The position numbers and the translations under genes are program-made. Below are positions 1-7,886 of a DNA stretch of 9,627 nucleotides, piece by piece. The stretch comes from Rhodocyclales bacterium (GTDB lineage: Bacteria; Pseudomonadota; Gammaproteobacteria; Burkholderiales; Rhodocyclaceae), in contig JAJTBM010000083.1 of NCBI GenBank assembly GCA_021286885.1, forward strand, positions 1 through 9,627, written 5' to 3'. The first letter of the stretch is position 1. The number at the start of each line of letters is the position of its first letter. The notes beneath the pieces are model-generated. The model made no database searches. It worked only from the letters and a program-made list of their open reading frames with translations, and had not been told where the DNA came from.

Positions 1-756
1 ATCCTGGGCTTGCTGGGCTTCGCGCCGTTCAGCGTAGGGCCCGACCACCACACGCACTTCCACCCGAGCGGGAATGCCTGCCCGCGCAAGGCGCTCGCGT
101 AATTCTTCGGCGCGCAGCATGTCGGCAAAAATACCCATATGCACGCCAAACCCCCGGGTCAGCACCGAGCTGGCACCACTGCTGCGGGGGGCCTCAGCCT
201 CAGGGTCGGGCCGGGGGCCCTTGCGCCCCACCGGGCGGGTTTCTTCGGCGATTTCACCCCGGGGTGCAGCCGCCTCCGAGCGGGCAATCGGGATGGGCGC
301 CGTGCCCTCGGGCTCCGCCACCACCCGCTCCCGGGCTTGCGGGGGCTTGCGGATGGTGCCACTGCTCGCCGCCCCCGCCGAGGCGGGCGGCGTGGCAGCG
401 GCCCCTGCCTTGTTGGAAGCCGGCGCATCCGGGCCTGCCTCGGTCGGGGCCTTGCCCTCGGCGTCTTTCTGGTTTTGCGCTACTTCTGCCGGGGGCACCT
501 TGACTTCGGAGCTTCCCGGAATCGCCTCGGGGGTCGTTTCCTTGGGGGGCTCCGGCACCCGGGCCGGTGCAATGGGCCGGGTCGGGATATCTGCATCCGG
601 GGGGTCCTGGGGCCGGGAGATGCGGTCAAAGACCGCCAAGCCCCCCAGCAGAACCCCGATCAGGCCACAGGCCACCAGGGCCCGGACCCACAACTGACGA
701 CGTGCCTGAGTGGCCTCCGGTGTTTTTTTACCGGGGCCCTGGGGCGCCTGACTCAT
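1..756 (-). CDS. SPOR-domain membrane protein, C-terminus cut by window edge
   Basis: The 252 codons in the window read to the left edge without a stop, so the gene is 3'-partial. Residues 1-22 are a short polar, basic cytoplasmic tail. A hydrophobic segment at about 23-43 (WVRALVACGLIGVLLGG) is a single membrane anchor. Residues 45-200 are a low-complexity linker rich in Pro, Ala and Glu, expected in the periplasm. From about residue 202 a SPOR domain begins: GFGVHMGIFA, then a helix (AEELRERLARAGIPARV), then VVVGPYAERREAQQA, which matches the usual 'VQVGPF..R.EAE.A' pattern. SPOR domains bind denuded glycan strands of septal peptidoglycan, so this is probably a DedD/FtsN-like cell-envelope or division protein; that role is inferred. 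The ATG overlaps the DUF2802 stop as ATGA and has a GGAGGA Shine-Dalgarno 6 nt upstream, so the two are translationally coupled. An A7 run lies in codons 10-12. Family call is good; precise function is open. Confidence 0.88.
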   Translation of the reverse strand, partial: MSQAPQGPGKKTPEATQARRQLWVRALVACGLIGVLLGGLAVFDRISRPQDPPDADIPTRPIAPARVPEPPKETTPEAIPGSSEVKVPPAEVAQNQKDAEGKAPTEAGPDAPASNKAGAAATPPASAGAASSGTIRKPPQARERVVAEPEGTAPIPIARSEAAAPRGEIAEETRPVGRKGPRPDPEAEAPRSSGASSVLTRGFGVHMGIFADMLRAEELRERLARAGIPARVEVRVVVGPYAERREAQQAQD

Positions 757-1277
757 CTATCATCCTCCGCCCGCGCCAAGGCGCAGACCAGTTCAGCTTC
801 GGCTACCGAAATGCCGCATCGACTGGCGATGTCAGAGGCCGTCACACCCCGGGTGGCCAGATCCATGGCCTCGGAATGCTGGGGCGACTTGCCACTATCG
901 AAACGGTGTTGATCGGCTCTCATTTCATCCAGCTCCTGGCGCAGGAAGGTGATCTCCCGGCGCAGGAACTCCTGCTCCTTGCGCATCTGGCCCATATCGC
1001 GGCGCAGTTGCTCGATTTCCAGATCGTACATGGGCTGGGGCTGGGGCGCAGCCTGAACCGGCGGCGGGGCCACAGGCGCAGATGCCACCACCGGCGGCGG
1101 AGACGAAACCGGCAGGGGCCCAGCCGTTGGCGTTTCCAAGGCCAGCTCGGGCACCTCCGGCACCAATGCTTTAAGCAAACCCTGCCGGGACATGACCAGA
1201 CGCAGCAGAATAACCCCCAGATAGAGGATCAACACCACCACCAGGGCCCACACACCTTCGCGCACTCCCAATTCCAT
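753..1277 (-). CDS. DUF2802 family protein: membrane anchor, coiled coil, C-terminal HTH-like module
   Basis: 174 residues. Residues 8-27 form one transmembrane helix (VWALVVVLILYLGVILLRLV). Residues 49-82 are a Pro/Ala-rich linker and 84-125 a charged, heptad-like coil (QLRRDMGQMRKEQEFLRREI onward). The C-terminus, about 137-168, reads AMDLATRGVTASDIASRCGI then SVAEAELVCAL, the small helix-turn-helix-like motif typical of DUF2802 proteins. No enzymatic function is known for the family; members occur near flagellar, chemotaxis or envelope genes, and I can only infer an envelope-associated role. I chose the ATG at 1277 because a GGGGGA Shine-Dalgarno lies 7 nt upstream and the membrane segment then starts promptly. 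An upstream in-frame ATG at 1313 would add 12 residues but has no convincing ribosome site. The stop overlaps the start of the SPOR gene (ATGA), so the two form an operon. Confidence 0.8.
   Translation of the reverse strand: MELGVREGVWALVVVLILYLGVILLRLVMSRQGLLKALVPEVPELALETPTAGPLPVSSPPPVVASAPVAPPPVQAAPQPQPMYDLEIEQLRRDMGQMRKEQEFLRREITFLRQELDEMRADQHRFDSGKSPQHSEAMDLATRGVTASDIASRCGISVAEAELVCALARAEDDR
763..768 (-). promoter_or_regulatory. Ribosome binding site of the SPOR gene inside the DUF2802 coding end
   Basis: On the minus strand GGAGGA ends 6 nt before the ATG at 756. It lies within the last codons of the upstream DUF2802 gene. It fixes the SPOR start and supports reinitiation or coupled translation across the ATGA overlap. 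Confidence 0.7.
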
Positions 1278-1448
1278 CGCATTTTCCCCCGAAAACCAGT
1301 TGCCGTGCAGCATTTGCAGGTTTGAAATTGCAAGGCTGAAGCTCCCGAGGCCCCACGGGCGCCGGCATCCTTGCGTGACACACCGATCATAGCCAGCGCC
1401 GGGGGTGGTTCAATCGCTGCATCAAACCCTGTTTATCCCCCTGTTTTC

Positions 1449-2195
1449 ATGTTTCTGCTCAAAAAACTGATTTCACTGCTGATTCTTCCGCCGCTCTCTC
1501 CCGTACTGCTGGTGATCCTGGGCCTGCTGCTCCTGAGGCGTGCGCCCCGCCTGGGCCGGGGCCTGGCCTGGGCCGGCGCCCTCATCGGGCTCTTGCTCAT
1601 TACCCCGCCCCTGGTGCGCCAGCTCACCCTGCCCCTGGAAGCCTTTGACCCGCCCACCGCGCCCGCCCTGGCCCAAGCCCAGGCGGTGGTGGTGCTGGGC
1701 GGAGGCGCCCGGCGCTACGCCCCTGAGTTTGAGGGCGAAACCGTTAATCGGCTGACCCTGGAGCGGCTGCGCTATGGGGCCCGCCTGGCGCGTCAGACCG
1801 GGCTCCCCATTCTGGTGACTGGGGGCGCCCCGGAAAATCGCATTCCCGAAGGCCGGCTGATGGCCCAAAGCCTGGAGCAGGACTTCCGCCTACCCGTGCG
1901 CTGGGTTGAAGATCAGGCCCGGGATACCGCCGAAAACGCCCGCTACAGCGCCCGCCTGCTCCAACCCGCCGGGGTGCGGCGCATCCTGCTCGTGACCCAC
2001 GCGGCCCACATGGCCCGCTCCGTGGCCGAATTTGAGCAGGCCGGCTTTACAGTTATTCCAGCGCCCACCGCCTATCTGGTAGGGCGCCCCCCGAGCGACA
2101 GCCTGCTGCCCGAGCTGCCCAACATGAACGCCGCCTACGGGGGCTGGTACGCGGTGCATGAATGGGTCGGGCTGCTCGCCCAGCGGCTGCGTTAA
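1449..2195 (+). CDS. elyC: YdcF/ElyC/SanA family envelope protein (DUF218)
   Basis: 248 residues from the ATG at 1449, close to the length of E. coli ElyC (about 259). Two N-terminal membrane helices lie at about 6-29 (LISLLILPPLSPVLLVILGL) and 38-54 (GLAWAGALIGLLLITPP). The DUF218 domain follows: VVVLGGG at 80-86, PILVTGG at 120-126, a conserved ARDTAENA at 157-164, and RRILLVTHAAHMARS at 177-191. In E. coli ElyC is an inner-membrane protein needed for efficient peptidoglycan assembly at low temperature and linked to the lipid carrier pool; the same role here is inferred. An in-frame TTG at 1371 would add 26 residues ahead of the first helix and is less likely; neither start has a strong Shine-Dalgarno. 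The gene diverges from the DUF2802 gene and converges on lysR with 23 bp between them. The DUF218 family is certain; the elyC orthology is moderate, since SanA and YdcF share the fold. Confidence 0.82.
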   Translation: MFLLKKLISLLILPPLSPVLLVILGLLLLRRAPRLGRGLAWAGALIGLLLITPPLVRQLTLPLEAFDPPTAPALAQAQAVVVLGGGARRYAPEFEGETVNRLTLERLRYGARLARQTGLPILVTGGAPENRIPEGRLMAQSLEQDFRLPVRWVEDQARDTAENARYSARLLQPAGVRRILLVTHAAHMARSVAEFEQAGFTVIPAPTAYLVGRPPSDSLLPELPNMNAAYGGWYAVHEWVGLLAQRLR

Positions 2196-2218
2196 GGCAA
2201 GGTATCGGGCCCGGGGCT

Positions 2219-3118
2219 TCAGGTCTGATACTCAGGGCGCGCTTCGAGGTAGCTGCGCAGGCGTTCGATCACCAGCCGGATCTTGGCCGAATGCTGGCGC
2301 CGGGGCGGGCACAGGGCCCACACCGCGTGATCCTGTACCTGGAGCCCGGGCAGCAGGGCCACCAGGGCCCCCGAGCGCAGATGGGGCTGGACGTAGTAAT
2401 CGGGCAACTGACACAGCCCCAGGCCATGGAGCGCCGCATCCAGCACCGCCTGGCCGCTGTTGCAGCGCCAATTACCCCGCACCCGCACGCTGGTTTCGCG
2501 CCCATCCTGCACAAAGGCCCACAGATCCGAGCTGCCCACCAGGCAGTTGTGGGCCGCCAGATCCGCAAGGCTGGCCGGGGTGCCCGCCCGGGCCAGATAG
2601 GCCGGCGCCGCACATAAAAACAGCCGGCGCGGCGCAAGCCGGCTCGCCACCAGCCGGGCATCGGCAAACCCCCCCTGCCCCCCCAGGCGCACCGCCAGAT
2701 CGAAGCCCTCGCCCACCAGATCGCGGGGCGCGTTGTCCAAATCCAGACTCACCTGCAAACGTGGGTACTCAGCCACCAGCCCATTGAGCACCGGCACCAC
2801 AAAGCGCTCCCCATACACCACCGCGCAGGTGATGCGCAGGGGCCCGGCGGGGGTCTGGTCCAGATCCATCACGCTGCGCAGGGCCTCGTCGTAGCCATCC
2901 TGCAACTGGCGGCAATGGTGCAAAAAGGCCTGCCCCGCCTCGGTAAGACGCACGATGCGGGTGCTGCGGTGGAATAAGCGGGTCTGGAGCCGGGCCTCCA
3001 GGGCCTGGATCTGGCGGCTCACATGGGACGCCGATACCCCCAGGCGCCGGGCCGCCCCGTTGAAGCCGCCACAATCGGCCACCGCCACAAATTCTTCCAA
3101 GCCCTGCCAACGCTCCAT
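2219..3118 (-). CDS. LysR-type transcriptional regulator
   Basis: 299 residues, the normal length for this family. The N-terminal winged helix-turn-helix spans about 1-60: LEEFVAVADCGGFNGAARRL, then GVSASHVSRQIQALEARLQT and RLFHRSTRIVRLTEAG, all standard LysR landmarks. Residues 65-88 form the linker helix. The effector-binding domain starts at about 92 (GPLRITCAVVYGERFVVPVL) and includes FDLAVRLGG at 139-147, RRLFLCAAPAYLA, and a hydrophobic AVLDAALHGLGLCQLPDYYV stretch. The pattern most resembles the large AaeR/CrgA/DmlR-like group of local regulators; the effector cannot be read from sequence. It is divergent from frmA-fghA with 189 bp between starts, the usual LysR arrangement for regulating a neighbour and itself, so control of frmA is a reasonable inference. 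The ribosome site (AGGTAG) is weak. Two G7 tracts lie in codons 145-150. Confidence 0.93.
   Translation of the reverse strand: MERWQGLEEFVAVADCGGFNGAARRLGVSASHVSRQIQALEARLQTRLFHRSTRIVRLTEAGQAFLHHCRQLQDGYDEALRSVMDLDQTPAGPLRITCAVVYGERFVVPVLNGLVAEYPRLQVSLDLDNAPRDLVGEGFDLAVRLGGQGGFADARLVASRLAPRRLFLCAAPAYLARAGTPASLADLAAHNCLVGSSDLWAFVQDGRETSVRVRGNWRCNSGQAVLDAALHGLGLCQLPDYYVQPHLRSGALVALLPGLQVQDHAVWALCPPRRQHSAKIRLVIERLRSYLEARPEYQT
2669..2684 (-). repeat. Paired G7 tracts within lysR (G-quadruplex-capable)
   Basis: On the coding (minus) strand two runs of seven G are separated only by CA. They encode Leu145-Gly-Gly-Gln-Gly-Gly150 of the LysR effector domain. The stretch fits the pattern of four G3 runs with loops of 1, 2 and 1 nt, so an intramolecular quadruplex is possible in the DNA or mRNA. 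Single G7 runs also occur in the MFS gene (5461-5467) and at the gabD end (7889-7895), so part of this reflects G+C bias; the doubling is the unusual part. Confidence 0.6.
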
Positions 3119-3152
3119 TGTTTCTACCTAGCAATAATGTATTTCAGAAACA
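3119..3152. promoter_or_regulatory. Inverted repeat at the lysR start: candidate LysR operator
   Basis: TGTTTCT at 3119-3125 and AGAAACA at 3146-3152 are perfect 7-bp inverted arms separated by 20 bp. The right arm contains a tighter palindrome, TTTC-A-GAAA (3142-3150). The interval is A+T-rich, unlike the surrounding DNA, so the lysR promoter and possibly that of frmA could lie here. The left arm abuts the lysR start codon, a position suited to autorepression. I do not see clear -35/-10 pairs for either gene, so operator function is inferred from symmetry and position. Confidence 0.4.
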
Positions 3153-3178
3153 GGGATTATCACTCAGGAGGGGGATGA

Positions 3179-4426
<1,248 letters not shown>

Positions 4427-4453
4427 GCCCCTGCCCTGCCCCGAGGACTGCCC

Positions 4454-5305
4454 ATGGACGACACCCCGCTCACCCTGCTCTCCGAGAACCGCGCCTTTGG
4501 CGGCTGGCACCGGCGCTACGAGCACACGGCCCGCAGCACCCGCTGCCCCATGCGCTTTGCCGTGTATCTGCCGCCCCAGGCCGAACACGGCCCGGTGCCG
4601 GTGTTGTACTGGCTCTCGGGGCTGACCTGCACCGACGAGAATTTCATGCAGAAGGCCGGCGCCCAGCGGGTAGCCGCCGAGCTGGGCATCGCCCTGGTGG
4701 CCCCAGACACCAGCCCCCGGGGTGCCGACGTACCCAGCGACCCGGACGGCGCCTGGGATTTCGGTCACGGGGCAGGCTTCTACCTGAACGCCACCCAGGC
4801 CCCCTGGGCCCAGCATTACCAGATGCACGATTACGTGGTGGACGAACTCCCAGCCCTGATCGAAGCGCATTTTCCGGTGAGTACGGCGCGGGCCATCAGC
4901 GGGCACTCCATGGGGGGCCACGGGGCCCTGGTGTGCGCCCTGCGCAACCCGGGGCGCTACCGCTCGGTATCGGCCTTCGCCCCCATCTGCCACCCCAGCC
5001 AAGTGCCCTGGGGCCACAAAGCCCTGGGCCGCTATCTGGGCGAAAACCCAAGCGCCTGGGCCGCCTGGGACAGCTGCGCCCTGATCGCCGCCGGCGCCGA
5101 ACTGCCACCCATCAAGGTGGACCAAGGCGCCGCCGACAGCTTCCTGGCCACCCAGCTCCAGCCCGAAACCCTGCTGGCCGCCTGTGCCGCCCGGGGCCAC
5201 GAGATCGAATACGCGCTCCACCCGGGCTACGACCACAGCTACTACTTCATCGCCAGCTTCATCGAAAACCACCTGCGCTGGCACTGGATACGGCTGCTGG
5301 GCTAA
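4454..5305 (+). CDS. fghA: S-formylglutathione hydrolase (esterase D family)
   Basis: 283 residues, matching human esterase D and E. coli FrmB/YeiG. It hydrolyses S-formylglutathione to formate and glutathione, the step after FrmA. It has an alpha/beta-hydrolase fold: the oxyanion region is [20 protein letters not shown] at 49-68, the nucleophile elbow [11 protein letters not shown] gives Ser152, the acid lies in [10 protein letters not shown] (222-231), and the histidine is His261 in [13 protein letters not shown]. The segments APDTSPRG (83-90) and GAGFYLNAT (106-114) are also diagnostic of the family. A GAGGA Shine-Dalgarno ends 6 nt before the ATG. It is co-transcribed with frmA, 27 bp downstream, and converges on the MFS gene with only 11 bp between. 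No missing catalytic residue is seen. The symbol frmB would be equally acceptable. Confidence 0.96.
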   Translation: MDDTPLTLLSENRAFGGWHRRYEHTARSTRCPMRFAVYLPPQAEHGPVPVLYWLSGLTCTDENFMQKAGAQRVAAELGIALVAPDTSPRGADVPSDPDGAWDFGHGAGFYLNATQAPWAQHYQMHDYVVDELPALIEAHFPVSTARAISGHSMGGHGALVCALRNPGRYRSVSAFAPICHPSQVPWGHKALGRYLGENPSAWAAWDSCALIAAGAELPPIKVDQGAADSFLATQLQPETLLAACAARGHEIEYALHPGYDHSYYFIASFIENHLRWHWIRLLG

Positions 5306-5329
5306 GCGGGCGGGGCTCAGCCCTTCTTC
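5299..5329. terminator. Candidate hairpin terminator between convergent fghA and MFS gene
   Basis: The arms GGGCT-A-AGC (5299-5307) and GCT-C-AGCCC (5315-5323) pair as 5 + 3 bp with one A/C mismatch and a 7-nt G-rich loop. On the plus strand the stem is followed by TTCTTC, a poor but usable U-rich tail. It contains the stop codons of both convergent genes, so it may serve both directions; on the minus strand no T tract follows. The short stem keeps this moderate. Confidence 0.4.
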
Positions 5330-6570
5330 AACCCCTCGATCAGGGCCGCCAGCTGGCCCTGACGGGTGCGCAGAAAGAGCACGAAGCCCAGCAGCACCAC
5401 ACCCTCGGCAATCATGGTGATGCCGGCGCCCAGGCTGTTGGCCACAAAACCGGCCAACAGCCCCCCCAGCGCATCAAACCCGAAGCGAGCCGAGGTGAAA
5501 AACGACACCACCCGCCCGCGCAGGGTGTCCGGGGCGATGATCTGGAGCAGCATGTTGATGCCCACATTGCACACCGAGATGCCAAAGCCCAGCGCCACCA
5601 TGGCCGGCAGGGCGAGGCTCAGGGTGCGGGCGAGGCCAAAGGCCACCAGTGAGACCGCCGCCAGCAGGCAACCCGCCATCACCCCACCCAGCAGGGCCCG
5701 GGTGGTCTTGCGGCTGGCGAGGAACAGGGTGGAGCCCAGGGCCCCCATGCCCGCCGCGCCCCACAGCCAGCCCAGGGTGCGGGCATCGCCGCCAAACACA
5801 TCCCGGGCAAACACCGGGAGCAGCACCGCGTAGGCCGAGGCGGTGAGGTTGAGGGCGACCAGCACGAAAATCAGCATCCGCACCAGCCAGGTATCCCACA
5901 CGAAACGCAGCCCTTCCTGAAACACGTGGGCCATGGAGCCGGTGGCCCGGGGCGTGCTGCTGTTGCGGATATTGCCCACTGCCCCGATCAGGGCCAGAAA
6001 CGACAGGCCATTCAGCGCAAAGCAGGCCGCCTCGGAGGTCAGCCCCAGCAGCAGCCCGGCCAGGGGCGGCCCCACAAAACGGCCTGAGTTGAACAGCATC
6101 GCGTTGAGCGCCAGGGCATTGGGCAGATCTTCGCGCCGCTCCACAAAGCTGGAAATCAGCGACTGGCGCAGGGGCGTATCAAAGCTGGCGAGCACCCCGA
6201 GCAGCCCGGCCATGGCCACCAGCAGGGGCGGGCTCACCCAGTCGAGCCAGGTCAGCCCGGCCAGCACCAGGGCTTGCACGCCCATCAGGGCCTGGATGCG
6301 GATCAGCCAGCGGCGCTTGTCCTGCCGGTCTATCCAGGCCCCCGCCAGGGGCCCCACCACCAGCTGGGGCACCAGCCCGGCAAAGGCCGTCACCCCGAGC
6401 AGGGCCGCCGAGCCGGTGATCCGGTACACCAGCCACGACAGCGCCACCTGCTGAATCCAGGTACCCAGGATGGAAACCGCCTGCCCGGCAAAGTAGAGCC
6501 GGAAATTGCGATGGGCCAGGGCCCGGAACGGCCCTTGCAGGCCGGCAGTGACAAGACGCAGAAAAGGCAT
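5317..6570 (-). CDS. MFS permease, EntS-like (MFS_3 family)
   Basis: 417 residues with about 10-12 hydrophobic segments. The start reads FRALAHRNFRLYFAGQAVSI then LGTWIQQVALSWLVYRITGS, the recognisable opening of the EntS/MFS_3 ('transmembrane secretion effector') family. The loop 2-3 motif is GPLAGAWIDRQDKRRWL at 73-89. Other family landmarks are SFDTPLRQSLISSFV at 129-143, then NALALNAMLFNSGRFVGPPLAG near 151-172, and APDTLRGRVVSFF in the C-terminal half. Members export siderophores or drugs using the proton gradient; the substrate here cannot be read. The ATG is the only plausible start (an in-frame stop lies about 70 nt upstream) but lacks a Shine-Dalgarno, so translation may be weak. It lies 107 bp downstream of the Bcr gene on the same strand and could be the last gene of that unit or have its own promoter. 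No siderophore genes are nearby, so I give no symbol. Confidence 0.88.
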   Translation of the reverse strand: MPFLRLVTAGLQGPFRALAHRNFRLYFAGQAVSILGTWIQQVALSWLVYRITGSAALLGVTAFAGLVPQLVVGPLAGAWIDRQDKRRWLIRIQALMGVQALVLAGLTWLDWVSPPLLVAMAGLLGVLASFDTPLRQSLISSFVERREDLPNALALNAMLFNSGRFVGPPLAGLLLGLTSEAACFALNGLSFLALIGAVGNIRNSSTPRATGSMAHVFQEGLRFVWDTWLVRMLIFVLVALNLTASAYAVLLPVFARDVFGGDARTLGWLWGAAGMGALGSTLFLASRKTTRALLGGVMAGCLLAAVSLVAFGLARTLSLALPAMVALGFGISVCNVGINMLLQIIAPDTLRGRVVSFFTSARFGFDALGGLLAGFVANSLGAGITMIAEGVVLLGFVLFLRTRQGQLAALIEGLKKG

Positions 6571-6661
6571 GGCGAGGCAGGAGGCAAAGACAGCAGCACC
6601 AGCATGGAGCCGCCGCCAGGGCAGACAGGATGAAGCCCGCTATTGTGCACCTGCACGCCTG

Positions 6662-6688
6662 CGGCTGCGGGGGCTTTTTACGCAGCCG
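6662..6688 (-). terminator. Perfect 8-bp hairpin straddling the end of the Bcr gene
   Basis: CGGCTGCG (6662-6669) and CGCAGCCG (6681-6688) form a perfect GC-rich 8-bp stem with an 11-nt loop. The loop carries the TAA stop (6678-6680) of the Bcr/CflA gene. No U tract follows on the minus strand, so it is not a canonical intrinsic terminator; it may attenuate readthrough into the MFS gene or protect the 3' end of the message. Confidence 0.4.
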
Positions 6689-7886
6689 AAGGGGGCTGAA
6701 AGCGGGGGTCGTGGCAACTGCGGTGGAGCGCAAAGCCCAGGGCCGAGAGGCTGCTCGCCACCAGGATCACCCAGGCCATGGGCTGGCCACTGCCCTCATG
6801 GAAATGGCCGGTGGCCCAGCTCGCCAGCATCCCGAAACCAAACTGGCCGGCGCCGAACAGGGCTGCTGCCGCCCCAGCGTGATGCCCGTAGCCCTGCATC
6901 AGCAGGCCCACGCAGTTGGCCCCCAGCAGGCCGGTCACGCCCACCACCACAAACAGGGCGGCCATCACCCAGGCCGGGTGGGCGCCGATGAACGGCAAGG
7001 GCAGCGCCCCCGCCAGGCCCAGCAGGCAGCCCGCCCGGATCATGGCCGGCACCCCCACCCGGCGCACCAGCCGGCTGTTGGCAAAATTCGCGGCGAAGAT
7101 CCCCAGCGCATTGGCAGCAAACAACAGGCTGTAGCCGAAGGGGGTAAAGCCCTGGAGTTCGATGAAGTAAAACGGCCCGGCGGTGATGTAGGCAAACATG
7201 GCGGCAAACGACATCCCGCCGGCCAGCACCAGGCCCAGGCCGGCGGGGTCGCGCAGCATCTGCCCATACACCCCGAAGGCGCCCCCCAGGCGGGTCTGGC
7301 CACGCCGGGCCGGAGGCAGGGTTTCGGGCAGATGGCGGGCACACACCAGCAAACAGAGCAAACCCCAGCCCACCAGCAGCCCGAAGCACGCTCGCCAGCC
7401 CTGCCAGGCCAGCGCCAGACCGCCCAGCAGCGGGGCCACCAGGGGCGCCACCGCCGTCACCATGGCCATTAAAGACAGCATGCGGATGGCCTCGGTGGGG
7501 GCATACACGTCCCGGGCCACCGCCCGGGCCAGCACCGAAGCCGCCCCGCCCCCCAAAGCCTGGAAGAAGCGGGCCGCAATCAGCACCTCCACCCCCGGCG
7601 CCAGGGCGCAAACGGCGCTGGCACCCACAAACAGCGCAATGCCGCCCAAGAGCACCGGGCGCCGCCCGAAGTGGTCAGACAAAGGCCCGTAGCCCAGCAT
7701 GCCGATGCAGAAGCCCGCCAGAAACACGGTTACGCTCAGCTGCACCCGGGCGATGTCGGCCCCCAGCCCCTGGGCGATGGCCGGCAGGGCGGGGAGGTAA
7801 AGATCAATGGCGAGGGGGCCGAAGGCCACCAGGGCGCCCAACAGGGCCAGGAGGCCCCGGCCCTGGAGCTTTCCGCCCGGGGTCAC
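6678..7886 (-). CDS. Bcr/CflA family multidrug efflux permease (MFS)
   Basis: 402 residues, typical of the 12-helix DHA1 drug:H+ antiporters. Helix 1 carries the family hallmark FGPLAIDLYLPALPAIAQGL at 22-41. Motif A between helices 2 and 3 is GYGPLSDHFGRRPVLLGG at 65-82, motif B is RFFQALGGGAASVLARAVAR at 106-125, and helix 5 has VTAVAPLVAPLLGG at 143-156. The family exports compounds such as bicyclomycin, chloramphenicol, sulfonamides and cysteine-related solutes; the substrate is not predictable here. The start is a GTG whose last two bases overlap the gabD stop (GTGA), so it is translationally coupled to gabD. A G7 run sits 2 nt before the GTG, too close for a standard Shine-Dalgarno, which also points to coupling. 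In this setting it might export an aromatic substrate or a toxic intermediate of the adjacent catabolic genes; that is inference. Confidence 0.92.
   Translation of the reverse strand: MTPGGKLQGRGLLALLGALVAFGPLAIDLYLPALPAIAQGLGADIARVQLSVTVFLAGFCIGMLGYGPLSDHFGRRPVLLGGIALFVGASAVCALAPGVEVLIAARFFQALGGGAASVLARAVARDVYAPTEAIRMLSLMAMVTAVAPLVAPLLGGLALAWQGWRACFGLLVGWGLLCLLVCARHLPETLPPARRGQTRLGGAFGVYGQMLRDPAGLGLVLAGGMSFAAMFAYITAGPFYFIELQGFTPFGYSLLFAANALGIFAANFANSRLVRRVGVPAMIRAGCLLGLAGALPLPFIGAHPAWVMAALFVVVGVTGLLGANCVGLLMQGYGHHAGAAAALFGAGQFGFGMLASWATGHFHEGSGQPMAWVILVASSLSALGFALHRSCHDPRFQPPSAA

Noticed and set aside
139..1325. Plus-strand frames overlapping the SPOR and DUF2802 genes.
   Set aside because: They have Arg/Pro/Gly-rich nonsense composition, while the minus strand encodes two recognisable domain architectures joined by an ATGA overlap with a good ribosome site.
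1314..1333. TTGCA / TGCAA inverted repeat between the DUF2802 and ElyC-like genes.
   Set aside because: Only 5 bp arms with a 10-bp spacer; this length is expected by chance, and no promoter boxes line up with it.
1371..1448. TTG at 1371 as the start of the ElyC-like gene.
   Set aside because: It adds 26 residues (Ser, Ala, Pro, Gly-rich) before the first membrane helix with no ribosome site. The ATG at 1449 gives the normal family N-terminus.
6630..7472. A 280-codon plus-strand frame opposite the Bcr/CflA gene.
   Set aside because: Its composition (Gln, His, Arg, Pro) is that of an antisense shadow; the minus-strand frame has all MFS motifs.
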